Shown: positions 36,776 to 45,633 of the stretch, one piece after another | Layout: every line of letters begins with the position of its first letter | Numbering within the stretch: the first letter of the stretch is position 1 | Origin: CAVWDI01 sp963793095 | GTDB taxonomy: Bacteria; Chloroflexota; Anaerolineae; Anaerolineales; UBA4823 | Assembly (NCBI GenBank): GCA_963793095.1 | Contig: CAWBYY010000011.1 | Span: 496,001 to 560,000 of the forward strand | Direction: 5' to 3' | DNA length: 64,000 bases | Program-made: the position numbers and the translations under genes | The notes under the pieces: generated by a model | Told to the model about the DNA's origin: nothing | Databases searched by the model: none | What the model saw: only the letters and a program-made list of their open reading frames with translations

Positions 36776-37357
36776 ATGGCCAGGAAAACTGTTGTAATTG
36801 TCACGATATTGTGGGTAGTCTCCGTTTTGTTCCTGTCCGGTTGTGGCGGAGGTCGCACAGGTGATATAAAAGGCACTATGACCGGCGCTGAAACAGGCGC
36901 GCCAATCGCCAATGCCCAGGTAATCCTGTGTAAGGGAGACCCGGAACAATCAGGATGTGTGCTGCTTGCCGAACCGACAATCACCACCGATGCGGAGGGC
37001 AATTTCGCCTTCAGCGGGCTTGATCCGGGCAGTTACCTGCTGCTTTACGGCATGCCGGGCGAGTTGACTTCAACACCTGATCAGTGGGAAGGAGTCCTGG
37101 TTGGCCCGACCAAGGTGGATCTGGACGAGGAAGGTAAATTCGTGCAGACCGGCGATGGCGATTTCTGGGCGGATGGGTGGGAGAATTTCGGCGAACAGAT
37201 GACTGATGCAGCCGGCAAAACAATTTACACTGACGGTTACGCGCTTTCCAACAAGTACGGCATTTCGATGATGGTTGTGGATCGCGAAAGAGAACCGGTG
37301 GTGGTCATAGAGCCGCGCGAAACCGCGGAGATTAACTGGGTCGTGCTGGAAAGATAG
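36776..37357 (+). CDS. Lipoprotein with carboxypeptidase-regulatory-like domain
   Basis: 193 residues. The signal peptide ends VLFLSGC, giving a lipidated Cys at about residue 22. Then comes a beta-sandwich of the carboxypeptidase-regulatory/CnaB kind: GDIKGTMTGAETGAPIANAQV, TTDAEGNFAFSGLDPGSYLL. The rest (about 110-193) has no recognised motif and ends ETAEINWVVLER. AAAGGAG lies 8 bases before the ATG. It is probably an outer-surface protein; the function is unknown. Confidence 0.82.
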   Translation: MARKTVVIVTILWVVSVLFLSGCGGGRTGDIKGTMTGAETGAPIANAQVILCKGDPEQSGCVLLAEPTITTDAEGNFAFSGLDPGSYLLLYGMPGELTSTPDQWEGVLVGPTKVDLDEEGKFVQTGDGDFWADGWENFGEQMTDAAGKTIYTDGYALSNKYGISMMVVDREREPVVVIEPRETAEINWVVLER

Positions 37358-37674
37358 AATCTGATCCATTAAACCTGGCATTTTACTCTCTACAAACTTA
37401 TGTGAGGGTGAGTGTTTAATTTAAATTAATTCAGATTATTTCTATTAAGCCATAATTTCCTGGACATGGAGCCAAGTAAAAAGCCGGATTTGAAATAGCT
37501 TGAACCTGTATGAAAATCGAAACTATATCACTCCATAGGTTCAAATCCCAAATCATGTAGACTCGAGATTACACTTCTAAAAATTTCAGGTATAGATTTT
37601 TGATGGTCGCTTGCTGGATTGTTAAAACCTTTTGTACACATGCATTTTAATATAGACATATAACGGAGGCGGAG
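37358..37674. other. Spacer with no visible feature
   Basis: AT-rich sequence between two plus-strand genes. I see no gene and no strong hairpin; the only notable point is a good ribosome site (GGAGGCGGAG) at its end for the next gene. Confidence 0.4.
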
Positions 37675-38058
37675 ATGAGACTAAAACACCTTTTCACTAT
37701 TAATATCTTTATAGCTATCCCAATAGGTTTATCCTGTGTTTTATTTCCTGGCTGGGTTCTCGGGTTATACGGACTTGTTCCTGACGAAACTTCCATTTGG
37801 GTAACCCGTCTTGTTGGTGGTTCTATCCTGGGATATGCTTCCCTCATGTGGTTTGGCAGGAAGAGCGAATCGATCCAGGCCCGGAGAGCAATCGCACTGG
37901 CATTATTCATCCAGGATATTATTGGCTTAGCGGCATCCATTGAAATCCAACTGCACGGCAATATAAATTTCCTCGGATGGCCGCTCAATATTTTTACGTA
38001 CGGCTTCCTTGCTCTTGGATACGCTTACTTCTACTTTTTCAAGCCAGGCAACTGCTAG
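37675..38058 (+). CDS. Four-TM small membrane protein (DUF4345-like)
   Basis: 127 residues with four helices, at about 8-30, 40-60, 70-92 and 98-120. GGAGGCGG lies 4-8 bases before the ATG. The layout and the WVTRLVGGSILGYASLMWFG segment resemble DUF4345-type proteins. No catalytic motif is visible. It stands alone, convergent with the DUF6544 gene. Confidence 0.7.
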   Translation: MRLKHLFTINIFIAIPIGLSCVLFPGWVLGLYGLVPDETSIWVTRLVGGSILGYASLMWFGRKSESIQARRAIALALFIQDIIGLAASIEIQLHGNINFLGWPLNIFTYGFLALGYAYFYFFKPGNC

Positions 38059-38237
38059 AATAGGTTGTAAGTTGCAGATTTGAACTTTCGAACATTTAAT
38101 TAATTTTTTCTGAGATAATTGTTATATATAATCTCATGCCCGGGAACATTGTTACTGTGGCAAATAATTCTGACAGCAAATTCCAAATTTATAGAACAAT
38201 ACCCCCACTACCCTCCACTCCGATTAAATATACTGGA

Positions 38238-38948
38238 TCAGTCCATCCAAACGTAATCAATTCCGGTGATTTCCAATTCTATGTAGGCAAAATCTCCTTC
38301 AGGCAGGTTCCATATCCCCGTCCCGCTGACCGGGATTTTTAAACCCTCAAACTCTCCGTATGCGGTCACCGGAGTGGACCAGCCATCCAGGGAGAACTCC
38401 CCGTCTGCTTCCCGGTAGCGTTTGGCTTTAAAATCAAGCAGGCGCCCTTCAGCGTCAAAGTACAGCTCGGCTGAAACTTCCCTGCCGCGGTCAAAAAAAG
38501 TGACCCGGGCTGAATGGTCATCAACCGCATCCCAGCCCATATTTTCCCCGAGATAAGCGGTTGGGAACCACATGGCCTCGTTCAGGTAGCGCAGCATGCT
38601 CGCCTGGTCCAGCTCGGGTCCCCGGGCGTCAAATATGGTTTTTAATCCGGCCAGCCTGCCGTACATGTGCCCGTGGCCTTCTTCATAGCGGTCTTTCGCC
38701 CGCAGCAGCGCCAGTCCCGCAATTTTAAAGTTTGCGTCCCACCTGAAACCCGGGGGAGAGATCGTGTAAAACTGCTCAGCCGAAAAATCCATCCAGGATT
38801 TCTCGGCCCCCAGGCGGAAGCGACCGCGCTGTTTCACAAGCGCGGTTTTTATCCAGGGTTTTCCCACCACTCCGGCGAATTCCAGATATCTCTGGACGGG
38901 CTGCGGCAAATTTGCGGTTCTTGCTTCCGTGATCAATTCGCCTGTCAT
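38238..38948 (-). CDS. DUF6544 family protein
   Basis: 236 residues, soluble. Family-like segments are LPQPVQRYLEFAGVVGKP near the N-terminus, GRFRLGAEKSWMDFSAEQFY, FKIAGLALLRAKDRYEEGHG and GKMYGRLAGL-like HGHMYGRLAGL. Also present are RYLNEAMWFPTAYLG and LDGWSTPVTAYGEFEGLKIP. DUF6544 proteins have a lipocalin-like beta-rich build and no known reaction. No signal peptide is seen. It is separated from the DUF3179 gene by 162 bases and may be co-transcribed with it. Confidence 0.8.
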   Translation of the reverse strand: MTGELITEARTANLPQPVQRYLEFAGVVGKPWIKTALVKQRGRFRLGAEKSWMDFSAEQFYTISPPGFRWDANFKIAGLALLRAKDRYEEGHGHMYGRLAGLKTIFDARGPELDQASMLRYLNEAMWFPTAYLGENMGWDAVDDHSARVTFFDRGREVSAELYFDAEGRLLDFKAKRYREADGEFSLDGWSTPVTAYGEFEGLKIPVSGTGIWNLPEGDFAYIELEITGIDYVWMD

Positions 38949-39110
38949 TTTTTATCCTGTATGTTGAATCACCTTGCTGTTGCGGCATGTTTGGAAACCT
39001 GCCCTACCGCACCGTTATGTACGGCGGTTTTTAGCAATGCATCCCACAATGGACCAAAACCACCGTCGGCAGGATTCCAATCCTGCCCTACAGATATTTT
39101 ACCCTCCCGT

Positions 39111-40466
39111 TCAGGGCTGGTAGATGCGGGTCTCCGGTTTAAAAGCCGCCCAGGAAAACCAGAAATGGTTGATCGCCACCACCGGCTCCAGTCTAATTCC
39201 TTCCAATTCCCCCGATACAGCCGTTCCCAGCAGGTTCCACTCGCTGCCGGTCTGGTCGTCAACGATCTTCTCGCCGTCGTGGCTGAAGGTCAGGGTCCGG
39301 CCGTCTACCTCTCTGGAGAAGGCGCTGGCGGCGCCGATATCGCGACCGCCCGCGACGCTGTTTGCGTCTAAAGCGGAGGCGGTGCCTGCCTGCCACAGAA
39401 CAACCACATCCTGCCCGCCGACGGTATCGTTTACGACCTTTACCTCTTGCAAAGTCTCATACGGGTAGGCGGCCGCTTCTTCGCCCGTATCAATTGTCAG
39501 CACCCGGGCGACTGCCGGCAGTTCACCCGGCGTGGCAGGCCCCCGGTAAAGGAAGGGCGGATTGTTAATATTGTCGTAGCCCGCGTACGGGTTCCGGCCG
39601 TACGGGCGCTGGAAGCCAGTATCGCGCGAGAGCACCTGCCCATCAGGAAAACTCTCCTTGAACTGCTCCCAGGATACCATCGAGACCGGCAGGAAGGTCA
39701 GGGACTTACCGGTGAGTTCCCCGGCGATCGCCTGGCCGGAAGCCTGCTGCCACCAGGTCTCGGTCTGGCGGTCGTACATAATCAGGTTGCTGAAACGCAG
39801 CCGTCCCGTGGTGCCGAAATCGAGCACCTCGCCGTCCACTTTTCGTTCAAAAGCGATCCCGGTATTGCACAGCGGGCAGAAGGTCAGCGTGACCGCCAGG
39901 TCTCCAACGCTGTCATTTACAATCTCGTGGTACATCAGGATCTGGATCGGGTAAGCCCGGGCTTCGTCTCCGTGCTGGAAGAGCAGGACCGGCTCAAGCG
40001 GATCAAGCCATTCGCCGGCATCCTCAACCGGGACAAATTTCGGGTCGTCAACCGCCGGGATGCCGTCTTTGGGCGGGCCGCCGGATAATATCTCGGAATA
40101 GGGCACCGAGTGGATGCTGAAATCGGTTGAAAATTGAAATTCTGCCCCCTGCGGGGGTGTTTCGTCCGGGTCGAGCAGTTCGACGTCCCGTTCCTCACCC
40201 GTTGTTTCAGAACTGGCGCTATTGGATTCAGCATCCTGGCTGGACTCTTCGCCTTCCGTACCGCGGTCTGCCACCTGGAGGTCTTCTGCCTCAGGTTGTT
40301 CAGCTTTTTCTGATGGATCTGATTCATCCGGAACCTCTGCCGGTTCGCTAACCGGGGCTGGATCCGTTTTCCCGGCTGGAGGATCCCCGATGCCAGTTGT
40401 ACATGCAGCGAGCCCAAACGCGGTTACTGTAAATATTTTCAAAAAAGTGCTCGTCTTTATTCCCAT
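39111..40466 (-). CDS. DUF3179 domain lipoprotein
   Basis: 451 residues. A lipoprotein signal peptide ends FGLAAC, followed by about 90 residues of Asp/Glu/Pro/Ser-rich linker and the DUF3179 domain from about 105. Motifs are SVPYSEILSGGPPKDGIPAV, AYPIQILMYHEIVNDSVG, LTFCPLCNTGIAFERKVDG, LIMYDRQTETWWQQ, and EVKVVNDTVGGQDVVVLW near the C-terminus. The conserved CPLC pair suggests metal or redox chemistry, but no activity is established for the family. It would be anchored to the outer face of the membrane. A decayed piece of another DUF3179 gene lies at 55930-56122. Confidence 0.9.
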   Translation of the reverse strand: MGIKTSTFLKIFTVTAFGLAACTTGIGDPPAGKTDPAPVSEPAEVPDESDPSEKAEQPEAEDLQVADRGTEGEESSQDAESNSASSETTGEERDVELLDPDETPPQGAEFQFSTDFSIHSVPYSEILSGGPPKDGIPAVDDPKFVPVEDAGEWLDPLEPVLLFQHGDEARAYPIQILMYHEIVNDSVGDLAVTLTFCPLCNTGIAFERKVDGEVLDFGTTGRLRFSNLIMYDRQTETWWQQASGQAIAGELTGKSLTFLPVSMVSWEQFKESFPDGQVLSRDTGFQRPYGRNPYAGYDNINNPPFLYRGPATPGELPAVARVLTIDTGEEAAAYPYETLQEVKVVNDTVGGQDVVVLWQAGTASALDANSVAGGRDIGAASAFSREVDGRTLTFSHDGEKIVDDQTGSEWNLLGTAVSGELEGIRLEPVVAINHFWFSWAAFKPETRIYQP

Positions 40467-40665
40467 AACCTTATCTCCTGGAATGATAGAATGCTCCCCA
40501 AACTGGCGGCAGCTCTACTTTGTAGACGGGTAATTATGGGAATTTATTACTTTATAGCTGGCTAAGAAAAAACACTGCTTCAAAACTGTATGTCACCCTG
40601 AGCTCCGCGAAGGGTCTTATTTGTACTACCTAGATGCTCCAAAACCCTTTGATACCTGATACAAA
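40467..40665. other. Spacer before palindromic repeats
   Basis: No gene is seen; this is the upstream region of the DUF3179 gene on the minus strand. Confidence 0.35.
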
Positions 40666-40847
40666 AGGAGTGATGCTCCTTCAATTAATTATGCTAAAAA
40701 GCTCACAACAGGAAATAAGACGATACGAGAGATCGGATGAGAAATAAAAAGGAGTGCTACTCCTTCAATAAATTATGCTAAAAGGCTCACAACAGGAAGT
40801 TAGACAAAACAGAGATCGGAATAGAATCAAGAAGGAGTAGCACTCCT
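40666..40847. repeat. Tandem 84-base repeat units headed by AGGAGT-type palindromes
   Basis: Three 15-base palindromes lie at 40666-40680 (AGGAGTGATGCTCCT), 40750-40764 (AGGAGTGCTACTCCT) and 40833-40847 (AGGAGTAGCACTCCT). The first two are followed by similar sequence sharing ATTATGCTAAAA, GCTCACAACAGGAA and AGAGATCGGA, giving units of 84 and 83 bases and a partial third. The block lies just past the stop codon of proS on the transcribed strand. Two more palindromes of the same family lie at 54698 and 54775, in the same kind of position. Confidence 0.75.
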
Positions 40848-40865
40848 ATCCCTGCTATAGACAGA

Positions 40866-42644
40866 CTACCCATCCTCCGGAAAGTCTTCCGTCACGACTA
40901 ACCCATCGATGGCGGATTTTAACTGCTCCAGCTCGGATTTAATTTTCTCTTCCAGCTTGTCAAACGGAACGACTTCCTTCTCATCCAGATCGCGCCGTTT
41001 AAATTCAACCCCGCCCGCCTGGAGCGCCCTGGCGCTGACCGTCAGGCGGATCGGCAGCCCGATCAGGTCGGCGTCGTTGAACTTGACCCCCGGGCTTTCG
41101 TCCCGGTCGTCAAACAACACCTCGAACCCGGCCGCGACCAGCTCCCCGTAAAGCCTCTTGGCGCTGGCGGACTCCATGCTGCCATCCTTACCACCCAGCA
41201 GGACCAGGTGCAGCTGGTAAGGCGCGACGGTTACCGGCCAGACCAGGCCCAGGTCGTCGTGGAACCGCTCCGCCACACAGGCCAGCAGCCGCCCGCTGCC
41301 AATCCCGTACGAACCCATAATCACCGGCTTCTCCTCGCCGTCTTTATCCAGGAAGTAAGCTCCCATGGCTTGGCTGTAGCGGGTGCCCAGCTTAAAAATA
41401 TTCCCTACCTCGACTCCCCTCTCGGCCTTCAACAAGCCGCCGCACTGCGGGCAGGCATCCCCATCACGGGCTGCGGCGATGTCCGCCACCAGGTCAGCCT
41501 GGTAATCGCGCCCGTAGTTCACATTGAGCAGGTGGAAGCCTTCCTCATTGGCGCCGGCGACCAGGTTATCCGCTTCCGGTATTGCCTCGTCCACAACCAC
41601 CAGGGTATCTTTCAAACCAACCGGGGAGGCGTAGCCGGGAACCGCCCCGGTGGCGATAATTTCTTCTTCGGTCGCCGGGCGCAAGGCGCTGGACTTGAGG
41701 GCATTGCCCAGCTTGGTTTCATTGAGCTCCATATCGCCCCTAAGCACCGCGAATACAAACTGCTCCCGGGAAGATTCTCCCTCCGGTATGGTCGCCATCA
41801 GGAAGACCGCTTTGGCGGTTCTTGATTCAGGTACGCCCAGAAAATCCGCCAGCTCTGCGATGGTTTTCATCTCGGGAGTGGCGACTTTTTCCACCGGCAG
41901 TTTGCCCTCGGGCGGGTTGGGGATTTTCCTGAATCGGGCGATCTGGCGGTTGGAGGCGTATCCGCAGGAATCGCAGATCATCAGGGTATCCTCCCCGACC
42001 GGGGTTAGGTACATGAACTCGTGCGCCATGGTCCCGCCCATCATACCGACATCCGAGCTGACCGCGATCACCGGCAGCCCGCAGCGGTGGAATATGTTGA
42101 AGTATGCCTGGTAGTGGGCTTTGTACTGCCTGTCCAATCCCTCCCAATCAGCGTCCAGGGTGTAACTGTCCTTCATGGTAAATTCCCGCACCCGGATCAG
42201 GCCAGCCCGCGGGCGGGGGTCATCCCGCCATTTTGTCTGGATGTGGTAGATCATCATGGGGAGCTGGCGGTAGGAGTGCACTTCCTTGCGGACCAGGTCC
42301 GCCACGACTTCCTCGTGGGTCATTGCCAGCACCATATCGCGCCCGTTGCGGTCCTTCAGCCGGCCCATTTCAGCGTCAATCTCATACCAGCGGTTAGTCT
42401 CCTGCCAGATACCGGCCGGGTGCACTACCGGCATGGTGACTTCCTGCCCGTCGATGGCATCCATCTCCTCACGGATAATGTCCTCAATTTTGGTGAGCGA
42501 GCGCCTGGCGAGCGGCAGGTAGCTGAACACCCCTGCCGCCAGCTGGCGGATAAAGCCTGCCCGTAAAAGCAGCTGGTGGCTGGGTATTTCAGCCTCCGAG
42601 GGAATTTCGCGCAGGGTCTGGCTGAAAAGTTTACTCATGCGCAT
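40866..42644 (-). CDS. proS: Prolyl-tRNA synthetase (bacterial type, with editing domain)
   Basis: 592 residues, the length of bacterial-type ProRS. Class II motifs are visible: motif 1 region DAIDGQEVTMPVVHPAGIWQ, motif 2 RAGLIRVREFTMKDSYTLD, motif 3 GSYGIGSGRLLACVAE. The INS editing domain lies at about 235-400 (RTAKAVFLMA, GDMELNETKL). A C-terminal anticodon-binding domain contains VLFDDRDESPGVKFNDADLI. AAGGAGG lies 7 bases before the ATG at 42644; the ATG two codons later is less well placed. It charges tRNA-Pro. The leader upstream has its own promoter and a terminator-like hairpin. Confidence 0.97.
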   Translation of the reverse strand: MRMSKLFSQTLREIPSEAEIPSHQLLLRAGFIRQLAAGVFSYLPLARRSLTKIEDIIREEMDAIDGQEVTMPVVHPAGIWQETNRWYEIDAEMGRLKDRNGRDMVLAMTHEEVVADLVRKEVHSYRQLPMMIYHIQTKWRDDPRPRAGLIRVREFTMKDSYTLDADWEGLDRQYKAHYQAYFNIFHRCGLPVIAVSSDVGMMGGTMAHEFMYLTPVGEDTLMICDSCGYASNRQIARFRKIPNPPEGKLPVEKVATPEMKTIAELADFLGVPESRTAKAVFLMATIPEGESSREQFVFAVLRGDMELNETKLGNALKSSALRPATEEEIIATGAVPGYASPVGLKDTLVVVDEAIPEADNLVAGANEEGFHLLNVNYGRDYQADLVADIAAARDGDACPQCGGLLKAERGVEVGNIFKLGTRYSQAMGAYFLDKDGEEKPVIMGSYGIGSGRLLACVAERFHDDLGLVWPVTVAPYQLHLVLLGGKDGSMESASAKRLYGELVAAGFEVLFDDRDESPGVKFNDADLIGLPIRLTVSARALQAGGVEFKRRDLDEKEVVPFDKLEEKIKSELEQLKSAIDGLVVTEDFPEDG

Positions 42645-42700
42645 GGTCGGCCTCCTTATTCAACGGACGATTCCTGGTACTTCAAAAAATTCCTGTCAGG

Positions 42701-42747
42701 TTTTTTAAAAATTTGCTGCCCTCTGGGGATGTTTGACCGGAGGGCAG
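42701..42747 (-). promoter_or_regulatory. Terminator-like hairpin in the proS leader
   Basis: On the minus strand, CTGCCCTC pairs with GAGGGCAG (plus 42716-42723 and 42740-42747) with a 16-base loop, followed by AAATTTTTAAAAAA. It lies between the proS promoter and the gene, so it may act as an attenuator rather than a gene-end terminator. Confidence 0.5.
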
Positions 42748-42854
42748 TTATTAACCATCAGAAAGAGGAAAATTATCACCCGGCGCGATCAGGAGCCCTC
42801 AACGGGCTACGCGGGTCCGGGGTTGCTAAAAAATTCTGCTTCCTCACGCGCCAA

Positions 42855-42882
42855 AGTGTACCACCTTACCGAACAGTGTCAA
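42855..42882 (-). promoter_or_regulatory. Promoter of proS
   Basis: On the minus strand TTGACA (plus 42877-42882), a 16-base spacer and TACACT (plus 42855-42860). It gives a leader of about 200 bases. Confidence 0.5.
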
Positions 42883-43086
42883 GGATTCCCGTCTTCAGGC
42901 CCCGTTCATGCTTAAACAGCCAGTATAATGAATAATAGTACATTATTAAATTCAGGAATCCGCATATTCCATCTGGTAAGATATCTACCCGGGGGTGCAT
43001 AATAAACAGCAGTTCTCCTGTCGCTCCCGGGCAAACAAATAAAATTATTGCCTGCATCCAGCCAACTTTTTCAGGAAAGATACAGG

Positions 43087-43797
43087 ATGAAGACAGAAAT
43101 CAAAAACGAAAAGGAAAAGAGCCAGGATTTAAACAGCTCCGGCGAATCAGCAGCCGGCGAGCCCGGAACTTCCTTCCTGCGCGGCCTCTTTAAACCAAAG
43201 CGGGACAAATTTATCTCACTGATCACCGAGCAGGCAGTACTGACGTTGAAAGGGCTTGACCTGTTAATGGAATTTATTAGCACCGAAAGCCACGATTCAG
43301 CAGCTGAACTGACCCGGATCGAAAAAGAGGCCGACGAGATCCGGCGCATATTGATCGATGAATTGAACCGCACCTTTATCACCCCCTTCGACCGGGAGGA
43401 CATCTTCGCCCTTTCAAGGGCAATCGATGATGTGCTGGATTACGCATTTTCCACCGTCGATGAAATGGAAATTTTGAATGTCAACCCGACCGATTTTATG
43501 GTAAGGATGGCTTCCCTTCTGCGGGATGCGGCTTTCGAAATTCACCTTGCGATCCAGCGCCTACAGAAACATCCCAACGTGGCAATCGACCACGCCCAGC
43601 GGGCCAAGGCGCTTGAAAACCGGGTTGAGACCGTCTACCGGGAAGCCCTGGCCGATCTTTTTAAAGGGCCGGAGGATGTCAAACAAATTGTAAAAATGCT
43701 CAAAAAACGGGAGGTATACCGGCACCTGAGCAATGCGGCCGACCGGGGCGACGAGGCTGCCAACATTATTTCCGATATTGTCGTAAAAATGGCCTGA
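43087..43797 (+). CDS. DUF47 (PhoU-like) protein paired with Pit transporter
   Basis: 236 residues from the ATG at 43087; a longer frame from 43048 has no better start signal. The protein is all-helical with the DUF47/PhoU-like pattern: ESHDSAAELTRIEKEADEIR, LNRTFITPFDREDIFALSRAIDDVLDYA, and a C-terminal RHLSNAADRGDEAANIISDI with metal-binding acidic residues. DUF47 proteins bind metal clusters and regulate low-affinity phosphate permeases. It lies 17 bases upstream of a Pit gene, the usual pairing. Confidence 0.93.
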   Translation: MKTEIKNEKEKSQDLNSSGESAAGEPGTSFLRGLFKPKRDKFISLITEQAVLTLKGLDLLMEFISTESHDSAAELTRIEKEADEIRRILIDELNRTFITPFDREDIFALSRAIDDVLDYAFSTVDEMEILNVNPTDFMVRMASLLRDAAFEIHLAIQRLQKHPNVAIDHAQRAKALENRVETVYREALADLFKGPEDVKQIVKMLKKREVYRHLSNAADRGDEAANIISDIVVKMA

Positions 43798-43814
43798 TCC
43801 GGGGATAACTGTCT

Positions 43815-44804
43815 GTGGATATCACCCTGATCGTCCTGATCGCGCTTGCGGTTATCTTTGATTTTATCAACGGCGTTCACGATTCCAGCAATATTGTCGC
43901 CACCATGATCACCTCTCGGGCGTTTTCGGCCAGAGCCGCCCTTGGAGTAACCGCGGTGGCCCATTTTTTAGCCCCTTTCCTGTTCGGTGTGGCAGTCGCC
44001 ACCACAATCGGACACGACATTATCGACGCCAGCGCAATCAACAACGCGGTTATCATCGCAGCGTTGATTGGCGCTATCGGCTGGAACCTGCTGACCTGGT
44101 ACCTGGGGTTACCGAGCAGTTCCTCGCATGCTTTAATAGGCGGGCTGGTCGGGGCGGTCCTGGTATCCGCCGGACCGGAAGCTATATACCGCCAGGGTCT
44201 CATAGGCGTTCTTCTGGCGCTTTTGCTGTCCCCTGTTTTCGGTTTCGCCGGTGGTTATCTCTTTACAAAACTGGTCCTGTTTCTGGTCAGGGGCGCCAGC
44301 CCGCGCATCAACTGGTTCTTCAAGCGCTCCCAGATCCTGACCGCCGTCACCCTGGCTTTCAGCCACGGCACAAATGACGCCCAGAAGACCATGGGAGTCA
44401 TCACCCTAGGCCTGGTTACCGCTGGGGTAATTGAGACATTTTACGTACCGGTCTGGGTTGTTATAATCAGCGCGGCGGCGATCGCCCTCGGCACCGCCAC
44501 GGGCGGCTGGCGCCTGATCAAAACCGTTGGGGCCCGCTTTTATAGGATCCGCCCGGTCGACGCCTTCAACGCCCAGGTGACATCCACTGGGGTGATCCTG
44601 GGCGCATCCCTTTTCGGGGGACCTGTAAGCACCACCCAGGTTATCAGCTCGTCCATCATGGGGGTTGGTTCGGCGGAACGCCTTAGCAAAGTCAGGTGGG
44701 GCGTGGCGGGCGATATCGCCCTGGCATGGCTTGTCACCCTCCCCGTGACTGCAATACTGGCGGGGGCTATCTACTGGTTGGTGGCGCTGCTGGCGCTGGC
44801 CTGA
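43815..44804 (+). CDS. pit: Low-affinity inorganic phosphate transporter (PiT family)
   Basis: 329 residues, about ten TM segments. PiT signatures occur in both halves: FDFINGVHDSSNIVATMI near the N-terminus and FSHGTNDAQKTMGVITLG in the second half, plus GLPSSSSHALIGGLVGA and GGPVSTTQVISSSIMGVG. It starts at GTG. It imports metal-phosphate with H+ or Na+. It is in an operon with the DUF47 gene and ends 3 bases before the convergent HEAT-repeat gene. Confidence 0.95.
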   Translation: MDITLIVLIALAVIFDFINGVHDSSNIVATMITSRAFSARAALGVTAVAHFLAPFLFGVAVATTIGHDIIDASAINNAVIIAALIGAIGWNLLTWYLGLPSSSSHALIGGLVGAVLVSAGPEAIYRQGLIGVLLALLLSPVFGFAGGYLFTKLVLFLVRGASPRINWFFKRSQILTAVTLAFSHGTNDAQKTMGVITLGLVTAGVIETFYVPVWVVIISAAAIALGTATGGWRLIKTVGARFYRIRPVDAFNAQVTSTGVILGASLFGGPVSTTQVISSSIMGVGSAERLSKVRWGVAGDIALAWLVTLPVTAILAGAIYWLVALLALA

Positions 44805-44807
44805 AAA

Positions 44808-45554
44808 TTAAATTGCGGTTACGCATTTCTCCACCCAGTCCCTGTCCATGCGCCACAACCTCTTTTTGGTCAGGTTCTGTTTCATAATCCAGCGGATGTC
44901 CTTGTCCAGGCTTGACAGCCACTTCTCAAAAACAGGTTTTCCGTAATCCGGGTTTGCAGCAACTGCAACACTCCAGCAGTAACCCAGCCCTTTCCTGAGA
45001 GCCATAAACCCGGCGCTCTTTCTATCTGGGAGAGTAATTATCGAACCTGTGATTCTGTCGAGGATATCAAGCGTTTTACGGCTGTAGCGCTGCCCGGAAA
45101 GCAGATCCGGCTCGCACAAACCAGCCGCGGCAGCCCGCTGGACCAGCGGACTACCCAGGCTCCACGTCTCCATCTCCTGGATCAGCCGGTTCATATCTGA
45201 ACGACCTAGCATTTGCAATGCCATCGCAACCCCTTCGCGAACCCGCCAGCGCGGGTCTCTTGCGCAGGCGCGCAGCCTCTGGAACTGCAGGTCATCCCCT
45301 TCCGAAAGCAGCCTCCCGCATCCCAGCACCCCGCAGAAAGCCAGAAACTCCTCCGGAGAGTTTACCGGAGCAACCTCCGGCTTGTATTCCAGGTAGCGTT
45401 CGAAATTCTCCCGGTCGCCTTCGAGAGCGAAGGCCTGCGCCAGTTCAATATTACCCCTTCTGCCGGGAAGCCCGGAGTTTTTCAGCAGGTACTCATCCCA
45501 TTCTTTTTTATCAGTTTTCCGAAGTTCCGCCCGGCAATTTTCTACTTTCGTCAT
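44808..45554 (-). CDS. HEAT-repeat protein (DNA-alkylation-repair-like fold)
   Basis: 248 residues, all-helical. The central part contains LRACARDPRWRVREGVAMAL, a HEAT-like repeat, then SLGSPLVQRAAAAGLCEPDL and WIMKQNLTKKRLWRMDRDWV near the end. The WRVRE...A and KQNLTKKRL segments resemble bacterial HEAT proteins related to the AlkD superfamily, but the AlkD catalytic-cleft residues cannot be confirmed. Coding status is secure; function is unknown. Confidence 0.78.
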   Translation of the reverse strand: MTKVENCRAELRKTDKKEWDEYLLKNSGLPGRRGNIELAQAFALEGDRENFERYLEYKPEVAPVNSPEEFLAFCGVLGCGRLLSEGDDLQFQRLRACARDPRWRVREGVAMALQMLGRSDMNRLIQEMETWSLGSPLVQRAAAAGLCEPDLLSGQRYSRKTLDILDRITGSIITLPDRKSAGFMALRKGLGYCWSVAVAANPDYGKPVFEKWLSSLDKDIRWIMKQNLTKKRLWRMDRDWVEKCVTAI

Positions 45555-45633
45555 TTTATCCCCGCCCGGTCATCCCAATCCAGCCATTAATTTATAGCAA
45601 TTGCCTGCCGGGTTTCTGGCCCGTCTTTATTGT

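Noticed and set aside
37500..37560. GGTTCAAATCCC at about 37540, like a tRNA T-loop.
   Set aside because: The flanking bases do not form a T stem or acceptor, and no other tRNA parts are present.
40666..40847. The spaced palindromes as a CRISPR array.
   Set aside because: The intervening segments are similar to each other rather than unique, and there are no cas genes.
42840..42890. GGTGGTAC on the minus strand upstream of proS, resembling a T-box core.
   Set aside because: The surrounding AGGGTGG-x-ACCGCG pattern is incomplete, and the bases overlap a good -10/-35 promoter pair, so they lie at or before the transcript start.
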